From NCBI GenBank assembly GCA_958295685.1, contig OY282365.1, forward strand, positions 1,860,001 through 1,924,000: a DNA stretch of 64,000 bases, given 5' to 3'. Below are positions 27,716 through 36,519 of the stretch, piece after piece; the stretch's first letter is position 1; every line of letters begins with the position of its first letter. The notes beneath the pieces were generated by a model. That model saw only the letters and a list, made by a program, of their open reading frames with translations. It did no database searches and had not been told where the DNA came from. This DNA is from an uncultured Dehalococcoidia bacterium (GTDB taxonomy: Bacteria > Chloroflexota > Dehalococcoidia > Lucifugimonadales > CATQGZ01). A program made the translations under genes and the position numbers.

Positions 27716-28258
27716 ATGCCGAACGCCCTGCTGGTCGTGGACATGCTCAAGGGCTTCCTCGAAGAAGGCCATAACCTGTACTGCGGCAGTGAGGCGCGCG
27801 CCATCATCCCGAACGTCCGAAGGGTCATCGAGCAGGAGCAGGCCGGAGGCTCGAAGGTGTTCTTCATATGCGACACCCACGACCCCGACGACCTCGAATT
27901 TCAGATGTTCCCCGTCCACTGTGTGCGTGGAACCGAAGAAACCGAGATCATCCCCGAGCTGGCGGCCTACGAGGGCGAGAGGATACCGAAACGGCGCTAC
28001 AGCGCGTTCTACGACACAGACCTGGATCAGAGGCTCGCCGCGCTGAAACCCGACAAGATCACAGTGTGCGGGGTCTGCACGGACATATGCGTGATGCACA
28101 CCACCGCCGACGCCCGCAACAGGGACTACAGGGTGGAGGTCCCAGTCGACTGCGTGGCATCCTTCGACCCTATCGCCCACAAATTCGCGCTCGACCACAT
28201 GGAAAAGATACTCGGAGCGGCCCTGCTGAACACGGAGCCGACAAGCCCCCGGAATTAG
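27716..28258 (+). CDS. Nicotinamidase / isochorismatase-family cysteine hydrolase
   Basis: 180 aa. Catalytic triad D9 (LLVVDMLKGF), K92 (RIPKRRYSAF), C125 (CGVCTDICVM); metal ligands probably D53, H55 and H68. It should hydrolyse nicotinamide to nicotinate. The very next gene is nicotinate phosphoribosyltransferase, which supports nicotinamidase over isochorismatase. RBS GGGGAG before the ATG. Confidence 0.88.
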   Translation: MPNALLVVDMLKGFLEEGHNLYCGSEARAIIPNVRRVIEQEQAGGSKVFFICDTHDPDDLEFQMFPVHCVRGTEETEIIPELAAYEGERIPKRRYSAFYDTDLDQRLAALKPDKITVCGVCTDICVMHTTADARNRDYRVEVPVDCVASFDPIAHKFALDHMEKILGAALLNTEPTSPRN

Positions 28259-28264
28259 GTGCTC

Positions 28265-29263
28265 ATGGTCACCCCCGATTTCGACATCCGCCCCACCATA
28301 CTCGTAGGCGACACGGCCGACATATCGTACCAGCGCACCCTCGCGGTCCTGAGAGACGAGAGCGTGAACCCGATCGTCACGATGGAGTTCTCCGCCAAGA
28401 GAGACGGCATCCTGTGCGGCCTGAAGGAGGTGAGGGCGCTTCTCGGCAAGATTCTCCCGGAGACCGGCAGCGAGGTCTGGACGCTGGAAGAAGGCGCCGC
28501 CCTCCACGCCAGGGAGGCCGTGCTCCGCATCAGCGCCCCGTATAGCTCCATCGGAACCTACGAGACGGCCATATGCGGCATGTTGGCCTCATCGAGCGCG
28601 TGGGCCACGGCCGCCAAGGAATGCGTGGACGCGGCACAGGGCAGGGCGGTCGTCTCACTCGCGGCCCGCCACCTGCACCCGAACGTGGCCGGCAACATCG
28701 ACTACGCGGCCGTGGTCGGAGGCTGCGTCTCCTGCTCGACCACGCTGGGAGCCCGCCTCGCCGGAATCACCCCCACCGGACACATGCCGCACACACTGCC
28801 ACTCATACTCGGAGACTCGGTCACCGCAATCCAGGCATTCGACCGACACATGCCGCACGAGGTGCCGCGCATCGCCCTCGTGGACACCTTCAAGGACGAA
28901 GCCGAGGAGTCCATCAACGTCGCCCGCGCTCTCCGCGAAAGGCTCAGAGGAGTCCGCCTGGACACCGCCAGTGAGAGGGGAGGCGTCACCGCCGACCTCG
29001 TCAAGGAGGTGAGGGTGAGGCTGGACCTCTCAGGCTTCCGGCACGTGGAAATCATCGTCAGCGGCGGCTTCACCCCTGAGCGGATCCGCGCGATCCTCGA
29101 CGACGGCGGCCCCGTGGACAGCTTCGCCATCGGGAGCTACATATCGAGCGCGCCGCCCAACGACTTCACCGCGGACATCCACGAAATCGAGGGGAAACCG
29201 ATCGCAAAAAGAGGCCGCACACCGGGCATCTCGGCCAATCCGCGCCTAGACCGCGTGATGTAG
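28265..29263 (+). CDS. pncB: Nicotinate phosphoribosyltransferase
   Basis: 332 aa from ATG 28265 (a GTG at 28259 is an alternative). It makes NaMN from nicotinate and PRPP. Recognisable parts: IVTMEFSAKRDGILCGLKEV, SSIGTYETAICGMLAS, AARHLHPNVA, GCVSCSTTLGARLAGITPTGHMPHTL, LVDTFKDEAEE and the phosphate-binding VSGGFTPERI. The length fits the shorter archaeal-like NAPRTases. Together with the nicotinamidase (6 bp upstream) and nadD at 32366 it forms a Preiss-Handler NAD salvage set. Confidence 0.9.
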   Translation: MVTPDFDIRPTILVGDTADISYQRTLAVLRDESVNPIVTMEFSAKRDGILCGLKEVRALLGKILPETGSEVWTLEEGAALHAREAVLRISAPYSSIGTYETAICGMLASSSAWATAAKECVDAAQGRAVVSLAARHLHPNVAGNIDYAAVVGGCVSCSTTLGARLAGITPTGHMPHTLPLILGDSVTAIQAFDRHMPHEVPRIALVDTFKDEAEESINVARALRERLRGVRLDTASERGGVTADLVKEVRVRLDLSGFRHVEIIVSGGFTPERIRAILDDGGPVDSFAIGSYISSAPPNDFTADIHEIEGKPIAKRGRTPGISANPRLDRVM

Positions 29264-29412
29264 ACGGGTACGCCCTCCGCTCGTCTGACAAGCCGCGCAC
29301 GGCCTCCTTCGCTAGATAGACTGACACCCGCCGCGCCCCTCTTTTTCCGTCCCGCAGAACCCGCCGGGATTCCCTTATCCCACCCCTTGAGGCCTCCGCG
29401 AGAGGCCCGTGC

Positions 29413-29418
29413 TAGAAT
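29413..29418 (+). promoter_or_regulatory. Extended -10 box upstream of dnaA
   Basis: TG-C-TAGAAT sits 34 bp before the dnaA ATG. No -35 box lies at ideal spacing (TTGAGG is 20 bp away). Confidence 0.4.
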
Positions 29419-29451
29419 CCCGGAACCCCCGTCGGAAAGGCGATATCGCGT

Positions 29452-30855
29452 ATGACCACGTCCCTGACAGGGACGCCGAAAGCAAGAAAACTATGGCTGG
29501 CCGCGCTTGGGGAGCTCCAGCTCCAGATGACCCGGCCCAGCTTCGCCACCTGGCTGAAAGACACCCAGGGGACGGCTGTCTCCGACAGCGAGCTGGTCGT
29601 CGGCGTGCCGGATACCTTCGTGGCCGAGATGCTCGAACGCAGAATGCACTCCCTCATCTCGGAAACCGTCGCGCGAGTGAACGGGCGGCCCATCGAAGTC
29701 CGCTACAGCGTAACCGCGGACGGGGAGACGTGGACGTCTAACGGGAGACGCCCTCACCCCGAAACCGGCCCGCCGACACCCCCTGACCCCGACCCGGCCC
29801 GCCGCGAACCGGCCGCCGCCCCCCCGTCGCACAGAGCCATCCCACTCAACGCCAGGTACAACTTCGACGCCTTCGTCGTCGGAAAGTCCAACGAGCTGGC
29901 CCACGCCGCCGCCCTCGCCGTCGCAGAGAGGCCCGGCGTCCTCTACAACCCGCTCACCATCTACTCCGGCGTCGGGCTGGGAAAGACCCACCTGCTACAC
30001 GCCATCGGCCACAGGGCGCGGAGCCTCGGCAGATCACCCACCTACGTCACAACGGAGGAGTTCACCAACGAATACATCCGAGCCATCCGGGAAGGTCGCA
30101 CCGAGGAGTTCCGCGACAGGTACCGCAGCTCCGACCTGCTCATGCTCGACGACATCCAGTTCCTCATCGGAAAAGAGCAGACACAGGAGGGCTTCTTCCA
30201 CACCTTCAACTCCCTGCACACCGCAAACAAACAGATCGTCATCACGTCCGACAGGCCGGTGAGCAGCCTCGGCCTCCTCGAGGACAGGATCCGCTCCAGA
30301 CTCGCAGGCGGCCTCGTCGCCGACATACAGCCCCCCGACCTCGAAACCCGCATCGCCATCATACTAACGAAGATCGAGCAGTCGGGACGCAACATCGGCC
30401 CCGACATAGCATCCTTCCTCGCGGAGCGCATCCACACGAACATCCGCGAGCTGGAGGGCTGCTTCAACAGGGTGCTTGCCTACGCCGACCTCACCAGAAG
30501 GCAGATCACCCGCGAACTGGTCTCGAACATAATCGCCGACTCACTCACCACCGCCAAGCGGAGAGCAGCCCCCCCGGAAACCATCGTCGACGCCGTCGCC
30601 GACTACTTCAGCCTCGACACCGACGCCATCAGAGGCCCCAGAGGCCGGAAGAACGTCGCCCTCGCAAGACAGGTCGCCATGTACATCATCAAGGAAGAGA
30701 CCAACCTCGGCCCCACCGCAATAGGCCGAGCCCTCGGCGGCAAAGACCACTCCACCGTGATCAAGAACTGCGCCAAGGTCGCGGACATGCTGGACTCCGA
30801 CCCAACCCTCCGGCGCGACGTCCACAACATCCGCGAGGCTATCGCCGGAGCCTGA
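29452..30855 (+). CDS. dnaA: Chromosomal replication initiator protein DnaA
   Basis: 467 aa. Domain I (1-80), a Pro-rich linker (about 100-128), then AAA+ with NFDAFVVGKSNELAHAA, Walker A GVGLGKTHLL, Walker B LLMLDDIQFL and sensor regions. Domain IV carries VALARQVAMYIIKEE and the DnaA signature GGKDHSTVIKNC. It binds DnaA boxes and opens the origin. The downstream gap has several DnaA-box-like 9-mers. The usual dnaN/recF/gyrB neighbours are missing; obgE follows. Confidence 0.98.
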   Translation: MTTSLTGTPKARKLWLAALGELQLQMTRPSFATWLKDTQGTAVSDSELVVGVPDTFVAEMLERRMHSLISETVARVNGRPIEVRYSVTADGETWTSNGRRPHPETGPPTPPDPDPARREPAAAPPSHRAIPLNARYNFDAFVVGKSNELAHAAALAVAERPGVLYNPLTIYSGVGLGKTHLLHAIGHRARSLGRSPTYVTTEEFTNEYIRAIREGRTEEFRDRYRSSDLLMLDDIQFLIGKEQTQEGFFHTFNSLHTANKQIVITSDRPVSSLGLLEDRIRSRLAGGLVADIQPPDLETRIAIILTKIEQSGRNIGPDIASFLAERIHTNIRELEGCFNRVLAYADLTRRQITRELVSNIIADSLTTAKRRAAPPETIVDAVADYFSLDTDAIRGPRGRKNVALARQVAMYIIKEETNLGPTAIGRALGGKDHSTVIKNCAKVADMLDSDPTLRRDVHNIREAIAGA

Positions 30856-31083
30856 TTCTATCCACGCGCGCCGTTGCCTGAACGTTGCGCTCCCGTGGAC
30901 AACTGTGATCGGACGTGGACAACTCGGACGAGACCGAACCCCCCACGGAGAACCCGCCGACCCATCCACACCCTGCCCACCGCCGCCCGCGAACCCTCCA
31001 CGACGTCCGCGCAAGGAGGTCACGGGATGCAAAGCTGAGCGACCCTGTACACTGTCTTAAATACTACTGTTATCCCAAGAGAG
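30856..31083 (+). other. Candidate oriC / DnaA-box cluster
   Basis: Between dnaA and obgE: CTATCCACG (30858-30866), two CGTGGACAA (30894-30902 and 30914-30922, exactly 20 bp apart, reverse of TTGTCCACG), CCATCCACA (30962-30970) and TTATCCCAA (31070-31078). Each differs from TTATCCACA or TTGTCCACA by one or two bases. An AT-richer stretch (31055-31078) could serve as an unwinding element. Base-skew analysis of the whole genome is needed. Confidence 0.45.
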
Positions 31084-32349
31084 ATGATCGACCAGATACG
31101 TATCCAAGTACTCTCGGGCAAAGGTGGCCGTGGATCCGTAAGCGGCCGCAGAGATAAATCCACATCTCGCGGTGGTCCCGACGGCGGCAACGGTGGCGAC
31201 GGCGGAAGCGTCTCCATCGTCGCCGATTCCGGCCTCGTCACCCTGGCCCACTACTCCGAGACGAGCCGCTTCGCTGCCGGCGCCGGCGGAGACGGCACGA
31301 GCTCGCGTAGGCACGGCTCCAAGGGCAAGGACGTGGTGGTCAAGGTGCCCGTCGGCACCGAGGTCTGGCTCGACGAGGGCCGCGGCGAGCTGCTGGCCGA
31401 CCTGCTCTACGACGGCCACCGCGTGGTTGTCGCAGATGGAGGCCGGGGCGGACGGGGCAACACCGCCTTCACCACCTCGGTCAACCGGTTCCCGCTCCTG
31501 GCCGAGGCTGGCGAAGATGGAGTGAGCCTACGGCTCCGGCTGGAACTGAAGGTGCTCGCCGACGTTGGCATAGTCGGCGCCCCCAACGCGGGCAAGTCCA
31601 GCCTGCTCGCCTCCATCAGCAGGGCAAGGCCCAGAATCGCCGGATACCCCTTCACCACGCTGGAACCCGTCCTGGGCATCGTGGAGCACAAGGGGACGGG
31701 CTTCGTGGCCGCCGACATCCCCGGCCTGGTCGAGGGGGCGCACGAGGGCGTCGGCCTGGGCGCCGACTTCCTCAGACACGTCGAGCGCACCAGGATACTC
31801 GTCCACGTCGTTGACGGCTCCGCCGAAGACCCCGTGGGCGAGTGGGCAAGGGTTCAGCGGGAGCTTAGCCTCTTCAGAGACGGACTCGCCGACCGACCTC
31901 AGATCGTCGCGCTGAACAAGATCGACCTCCCGGAGGTCGAGCCGAGAGTGGGCGAACTGGTGGAGAGGCTCGGCCAAGACGGCCGCGGCGTGATCCCCGT
32001 CTCCGCCGCGACCGGCCGGAACGTCGGCAGCCTACTCGACGCCGTGCTGGAGATACTGAACCGCGCCCGACAGACTGAGCGGGCTGAGCGGACGCCCCCG
32101 CCTCCTCCCATCCTCCGCCCCAGGCCGGCCGAGGGCAGACCCCGCGTCAGCGTGAAGGGCGGCGTCTTCGTGGTCGAAATGCCCTCCGCGGCCCGGGTCG
32201 CCGCGCTCGTCGACCAAGCCAGCCTGGAGGCCAGGCTCCAACTCCACGCCTACCTGCGGCGTGTGGGCGTCCTTCAGGCCCTGGAAGACGCCGGAGTCTC
32301 GTCGGGCGACACCGTCAGGCTCGGCCGGACTGAGTGGGAATGGCAATAG
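31084..32349 (+). CDS. obgE: GTPase ObgE/CgtA
   Basis: 421 aa. Glycine-rich Obg domain (1-157, GGDGGSVSIVAD, GGRGGRGNTAF), G1 GAPNAGKSSL, G3 DIPGLVEGAHEG, G4 NKID, then a C-terminal OCT domain (RVSVKGGVFVVEMPS ... GDTVRLGRTEWEW). Acts in 50S ribosome maturation and stress signalling. RBS AGAGAG. nadD follows after 16 bp. Confidence 0.97.
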   Translation: MIDQIRIQVLSGKGGRGSVSGRRDKSTSRGGPDGGNGGDGGSVSIVADSGLVTLAHYSETSRFAAGAGGDGTSSRRHGSKGKDVVVKVPVGTEVWLDEGRGELLADLLYDGHRVVVADGGRGGRGNTAFTTSVNRFPLLAEAGEDGVSLRLRLELKVLADVGIVGAPNAGKSSLLASISRARPRIAGYPFTTLEPVLGIVEHKGTGFVAADIPGLVEGAHEGVGLGADFLRHVERTRILVHVVDGSAEDPVGEWARVQRELSLFRDGLADRPQIVALNKIDLPEVEPRVGELVERLGQDGRGVIPVSAATGRNVGSLLDAVLEILNRARQTERAERTPPPPPILRPRPAEGRPRVSVKGGVFVVEMPSAARVAALVDQASLEARLQLHAYLRRVGVLQALEDAGVSSGDTVRLGRTEWEWQ

Positions 32350-32365
32350 ACTGCAAGCTAAGGTT

Positions 32366-33001
32366 ATGGGCGGCGCTGTGTCATCGACGCTGACCCCAAC
32401 AGCCCGACCCGACAAGCTCGGCGTGCTGGGCGGCACCTTCGACCCCGTCCACGTCGGCCACCTCGCCATCGCCGACACCGCCGCCGCCGCCCTCGGCCTG
32501 GACAGGGTCCTCTTCGTCCCCGCCGGCAGACCACGCTTCAAAGACAGCAGCCAAGTCAGCCCCGCGAGCCATCGGCTCGCCATGCTGAACCTCGCGGTAA
32601 GGCCATACCCCAGCTTCGGAGTCTACCCCGCCGAAATCGACAGACCCGGACCCACCTACACCATAGACACACTGACGGAGCTGGCCGGAGACCATCTGCA
32701 CCTCCTGCTCGGCGTCGACGCGCTCAACGACCTCCACAGATGGCGGGACCCCGCAGGAGTCCTCGATATGGCCAAGGTCGTCGGAGTCAGCCGACCCGGC
32801 GCAGGCTCCTTCGACCCCCGCCCACTCGACGCAATCGTCCCCGGCGCCTCCCGATCCATCATCCTCCTCGACGGCCCGGGCATAAACCTCAGCGGATCCC
32901 GGATCCGCTCCCTCGCAGCCGCCGGCCGGCCCATAACCGGCCTCGTCCCCGACCCGGTAGCCCGCTACCTCCACAGCCACCGCCTCTACTCCGCCCCATA
33001 A
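32366..33001 (+). CDS. nadD: Nicotinate-nucleotide adenylyltransferase
   Basis: 211 aa from ATG 32366, chosen because the conserved core starts soon after (KLGVLGGTFDPVHVGHLAIAD). GTFDPVHxGH and the C-terminal LSGSRIRSLAAAGRPITGLVP are diagnostic. NaMN + ATP gives NaAD. The obgE-nadD order is common in bacteria, though rsfS does not follow here. The next feature is element B and a restriction system. Confidence 0.95.
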   Translation: MGGAVSSTLTPTARPDKLGVLGGTFDPVHVGHLAIADTAAAALGLDRVLFVPAGRPRFKDSSQVSPASHRLAMLNLAVRPYPSFGVYPAEIDRPGPTYTIDTLTELAGDHLHLLLGVDALNDLHRWRDPAGVLDMAKVVGVSRPGAGSFDPRPLDAIVPGASRSIILLDGPGINLSGSRIRSLAAAGRPITGLVPDPVARYLHSHRLYSAP

Positions 33002-33062
33002 ACACCACCCCCATTCCCTCTCCCCACTGACCACTAGCCACTAGCCACTGACAACTCTCCCC

Positions 33063-33313
33063 TTGACATCCACGAACCGCTGTGCTAGAGTATCCCCATG
33101 ACACAGCCGGCCCATCCCACAAACCGCCCGCAGGACTCCTGCATCGCCTGTCGCAAAGTGTCGCATAAGTGTCGCATAAGTGTCGCATAAGTGTCGCATA
33201 AGTGTCGCATAAGTGTCGCATAAGTGTCGCATGAGTGTCGCATAGTGTCGGCCAAAATCGGCCCTCTCAGCTACGAAATGCCCCGAAAATGTGGCACTTC
33301 GGCAAAAAAATCA
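33063..33313 (+). promoter_or_regulatory. Repeat-leader element B upstream of the Mod gene
   Basis: -35 TTGACA (33063-33068), 17-bp spacer, -10 TAGAGT (33086-33091), 6 nt, ATGACACAG (33098). Array 33149-33251, linker GGCCAAAATCGGCCCTCTCA, then TGGCACTTCGGCAAAAAAA. The anti-repeat TGGCACT can pair with AGTGTCG through two G-U wobbles. The element ends about 30 bp before the methyltransferase ATG, so it is probably its promoter and leader. 33002-33062 holds only a small CCACTAG-type repeat. Confidence 0.85.
33149..33251 (+). repeat. 11-bp direct-repeat array B
   Basis: Six nearly perfect GTGTCGCATAA units, one ATGA variant and degenerate end units. The most homogeneous of the four arrays. Confidence 0.97.
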
Positions 33314-33341
33314 CTGCTGGAATAGGACACCGGAGCGCCCC

Positions 33342-36089
33342 ATGGCCAAGAAACGACCCGCCCGACCCATCGAATCCTACGACCACCGAGGCAAGGAGCG
33401 GCTGAACAACCCGCCCGTCGGACTCGTCACCCCGGACACCGACAGCGACGCCGGCCGCAAGACCTGGGCACACGACCCCCACCTCGACCCCCAACTCCAA
33501 TGGGCCGGCAAGGCCGAGCACACCTCCTTCGAGGTGCCGACCGTCTCCCTACACGTCCACGAACGCATCGACCCCCGAACCGTCATCGAGGCCGCGCGCA
33601 GGCGCAACGGCCCGCTCCAGGGAAGCCTGTTCGAACTCCCGGAGGAGAACCCGCCCGTCCGCAGCGCCATCGAATTCTACAAGCACCGACACAACTGGAC
33701 CAACCGCCTCGTCGCCGGCGACAGCCTCCTCGTGATGAACAGCCTGCTCGAAAAGGAGGGCATGGCCGGCAAGGTGCAGATGGTCTATATCGACCCCCCC
33801 TACGGCATCCGCTACGGCTCCAACTTCCAGCCCTTCGTCAACAAGCGCGATGTCCGAGACGGCCGCGACGAAGACCTCACCCAGGAGCCGGAAACCATCC
33901 GCGCCTTCCGCGATACCTGGGAACTCGGCATCCACTCATACCTCTCATACCTCCGCGACAGACTCCTCCTCGCCAGGGAACTGCTGACCGACAGCGGCTC
34001 ATGCTTCGTACAGATTTCCGACGAGAACCTTCACCATGTCCGCGAAGTGATGGACGAGGTGTTCGGTCGGCGAAATTTTGTGGCCCAAATCACCTATAAG
34101 GTAACCAGCGGTTTTGAACGCAGGCTTGGGCCCCGTCGCATTCAAGCCTACATCATCTGGTATGCCAAGAATCCTGATAAGTGCAAATTCCGCCGGGCAT
34201 TTGTAGCGAAGAACCTCACCGACTTGGACCTCTCCCTTTACAAGTATGTTGAGCAGGACAGCACGACTACTAGATTACTGACCCCGGTAGAACGGCAGAA
34301 CCCTAGACTGATTCCTTCCGACACTAGGCTCTTCAGGACTATTCCGCTTCATACAATGGGAACAGAAAAGAGAGAGCCGCGAGTATTTGAAGGGGTGAGT
34401 TACACCCCGCCTCCCAATACTCAGTGGCGGCATACGCAGGTTTTGTTTGACGCCATCGCAAAAGTGGGACGGATTATGAGGGAGGGTAGTCGTATAGTAT
34501 CTAAACTCTATGTGGATGACTTTCCCTACGAGGAAGTCAACACCGTATGGACCGATACAGGCCCAGAGTTGTCCAAGTCATTCGTTGTACAAACGGCAAC
34601 CAAAGTCATCGAACGCTGCATCCTGATGACCACCGACCCCGGCGACCTCGTGTTCGACCCCACCTGCGGGTCGGGCACCACCGCCTACGTCGCCGAGCAG
34701 TGGGGCCGCCGCTGGATAACCTGCGACACCTCCCGCGTGTCCTTCACCATGGCCAAGCAGCGGCTGATGACCGCCCTCTACGACTACTACGAGCTGGCCC
34801 ACCCCCACGAGGGCGTCGGCAGCGGCTTCAACTACAAGACCGTGCCCCACGTAAAACTGGGCGACATCGCCGACAACCCCGACGTACGGGAGGGCATGAG
34901 CCGGGCCGAGATCGACGCCGCCATCGCCCGCCACGCTCCCCGGGAGACACTCTACGACCAGCCGCTGGTGGACACCGGCAGGAAGCGCGTGACCGGCCCC
35001 TTCAGCGTCGAAGCCGTCCCCGCCCCGGCGGTCAAGCCCATCGCCGACGCCGCGGAACCCCCGCCGCCGCCCGCCGACGCCGCGCTCGCACGCTCCGGAG
35101 AGACCCTGCGCCAGGCCAACTGGCGCGACGAACTGCTCAAGACCGGCATACGCGGCAAGTCCGGGCAGTTCATCCGCTTCGCACGGCTGGAACCGCTCCC
35201 CGACTGCAGCTCCCTCCACGCCGACGGCCAGAGCCTCCCCAACGACGCCGGCGCCGACTCGCTCCGCGAAGGAGCGGCCCGCGAGGCCCTGCGCGTCGTC
35301 GTCTCCTTCGGCCCCGAACACGCCCCGCTGGAACAGCGCCAGGTCGGCAGGGCCCTCGAGGAAGCCCACACCCTGGTGCCGCGCCCGCGGGTGATCGTCT
35401 TCGCCGCCTTCCAGTTCGACCCCGAAGCCGCCAAAGACGTCGACGAAACCAACTGGCCGGACACAACCCTCCTGAAAGCCCAGATGAACGCCGACCTGCT
35501 CACCGAAGACCTCAAACGCAAACGCGCCAGCAACGAGAGCTTCTGGCTCATAGGGCAGCCCGACGTGAGCCTCCGAACCGTCGCGGACGGCGAAGACGCA
35601 GGCAAGCTCCAGGTGAGCGTCCTCGGGTTCGACTACTACAACACCAAGAGCGGCGGCGTGGAATCCGGCGGCCAGGACAAGATTGCCATGTGGATGCTCG
35701 ACCCCGACTACGACGGACGCAGCCTCTACCCCCGCCAGGTCTTCTTCCCAATGGCCGGCTCCAACGGCGGCTGGGCGCGCCTCGCCCGCAGCCTCAGGGC
35801 GGAGATAGACGAGGAACTCATAGAAGCCTACCGCGGCGCTCACTCCCTGCCCTTCGAGCCGGGCGAACACCGGCGAATCGCCGTCAAGATAATCGACGAC
35901 CGGGGCATCGAGAGCCTCAAGGTGATTGGACTCGACGCCGCCCCGGACGGCGCATCCTCACCGAAACGAACCCTGAACGAGATACTCGACGATATGTCCA
36001 GGGGGGTTCCGGCGGAAGAATGGGCAAGACTGCCCGACGACCTGATTGACAACCTGGACCACTACACCGCCGGAGCCGACCGCCGCTGA
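33342..36089 (+). CDS. Type III-like DNA methyltransferase (Mod), beta class N6-adenine/N4-cytosine
   Basis: 915 aa from the ATG with GGAG 6 nt upstream. DPPY at 151-154 (MVYIDPPYGIRYG) precedes DPTCGSGTTAYVAEQWG (about 437-453), the beta-class order of type III Mods. The target-recognition region lies between (about 243-424). Nucleotides 34070-34610, which encode it, switch to A/T-ending codons unlike the flanks, a strong sign of domain replacement. The long C-terminal part (about 560-915) may contact Res or DNA. It is coupled to the PIN gene by TGATG. Methylates one strand of an asymmetric site, by family analogy; site unknown. Confidence 0.92.
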   Translation: MAKKRPARPIESYDHRGKERLNNPPVGLVTPDTDSDAGRKTWAHDPHLDPQLQWAGKAEHTSFEVPTVSLHVHERIDPRTVIEAARRRNGPLQGSLFELPEENPPVRSAIEFYKHRHNWTNRLVAGDSLLVMNSLLEKEGMAGKVQMVYIDPPYGIRYGSNFQPFVNKRDVRDGRDEDLTQEPETIRAFRDTWELGIHSYLSYLRDRLLLARELLTDSGSCFVQISDENLHHVREVMDEVFGRRNFVAQITYKVTSGFERRLGPRRIQAYIIWYAKNPDKCKFRRAFVAKNLTDLDLSLYKYVEQDSTTTRLLTPVERQNPRLIPSDTRLFRTIPLHTMGTEKREPRVFEGVSYTPPPNTQWRHTQVLFDAIAKVGRIMREGSRIVSKLYVDDFPYEEVNTVWTDTGPELSKSFVVQTATKVIERCILMTTDPGDLVFDPTCGSGTTAYVAEQWGRRWITCDTSRVSFTMAKQRLMTALYDYYELAHPHEGVGSGFNYKTVPHVKLGDIADNPDVREGMSRAEIDAAIARHAPRETLYDQPLVDTGRKRVTGPFSVEAVPAPAVKPIADAAEPPPPPADAALARSGETLRQANWRDELLKTGIRGKSGQFIRFARLEPLPDCSSLHADGQSLPNDAGADSLREGAAREALRVVVSFGPEHAPLEQRQVGRALEEAHTLVPRPRVIVFAAFQFDPEAAKDVDETNWPDTTLLKAQMNADLLTEDLKRKRASNESFWLIGQPDVSLRTVADGEDAGKLQVSVLGFDYYNTKSGGVESGGQDKIAMWMLDPDYDGRSLYPRQVFFPMAGSNGGWARLARSLRAEIDEELIEAYRGAHSLPFEPGEHRRIAVKIIDDRGIESLKVIGLDAAPDGASSPKRTLNEILDDMSRGVPAEEWARLPDDLIDNLDHYTAGADRR

Positions 36090-36508
36090 TGACCGAGGTG
36101 TTCGTCGATACGGCATACCTGATCGCTGTCACGCGGAAGGACGACCAGTGGCACGGCCCCGCTATGGCCGCTCGCCGCAGACTGGAAGGGGTGACGTTCA
36201 TTACCACCGATGAGGTGCTGACGGAATTCCTCACAGCCTTGTCTGGAGGAGGCTCCGGCCTCCGCGCGGAAGCCGCCGCACGTGTAAATGAGATACTCCG
36301 CGCTGCCGACGTGCGGGTCATCCCCCAGTCCCACGAATCTTTCCTCCACGGCCTCGACCGATACGAAAAGCGGCGGGACAAGGGCTACAGCCTGCAGGAC
36401 TGCATCTCCATGAACGCCATGGAGGCCGAGGGAATCACGGGAATCCTGACCGGCGACCACCACTTCGAGCAGGAGGGCTTCACCGTCTTGATGAAGCATG
36501 GCCAATAG
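36089..36508 (+). CDS. PIN-domain ribonuclease-like protein
   Basis: 139 aa. PIN acidic residues: D7 (VFVDTAYLIA), E42 or E46 (TTDEVLTEF), D104 (YSLQDCISM), D123 (LTGDHHFEQEG). These domains usually cut RNA in toxin-antitoxin pairs. Here there is no antitoxin-like gene; the ATG overlaps the Mod stop by one base and Res begins 11 bp after the stop. So it belongs to the Mod-Res unit and may be an extra effector nuclease. The alternative is a captured toxin neutralised by Mod or Res. Confidence 0.88.
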   Translation: MTEVFVDTAYLIAVTRKDDQWHGPAMAARRRLEGVTFITTDEVLTEFLTALSGGGSGLRAEAAARVNEILRAADVRVIPQSHESFLHGLDRYEKRRDKGYSLQDCISMNAMEAEGITGILTGDHHFEQEGFTVLMKHGQ

Positions 36509-36519
36509 GCGCCCGAACA

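Noticed and set aside
33149..33251. Direct-repeat arrays as CRISPR
   Set aside because: Units are 11 bp with no unique spacers and there are no cas genes.
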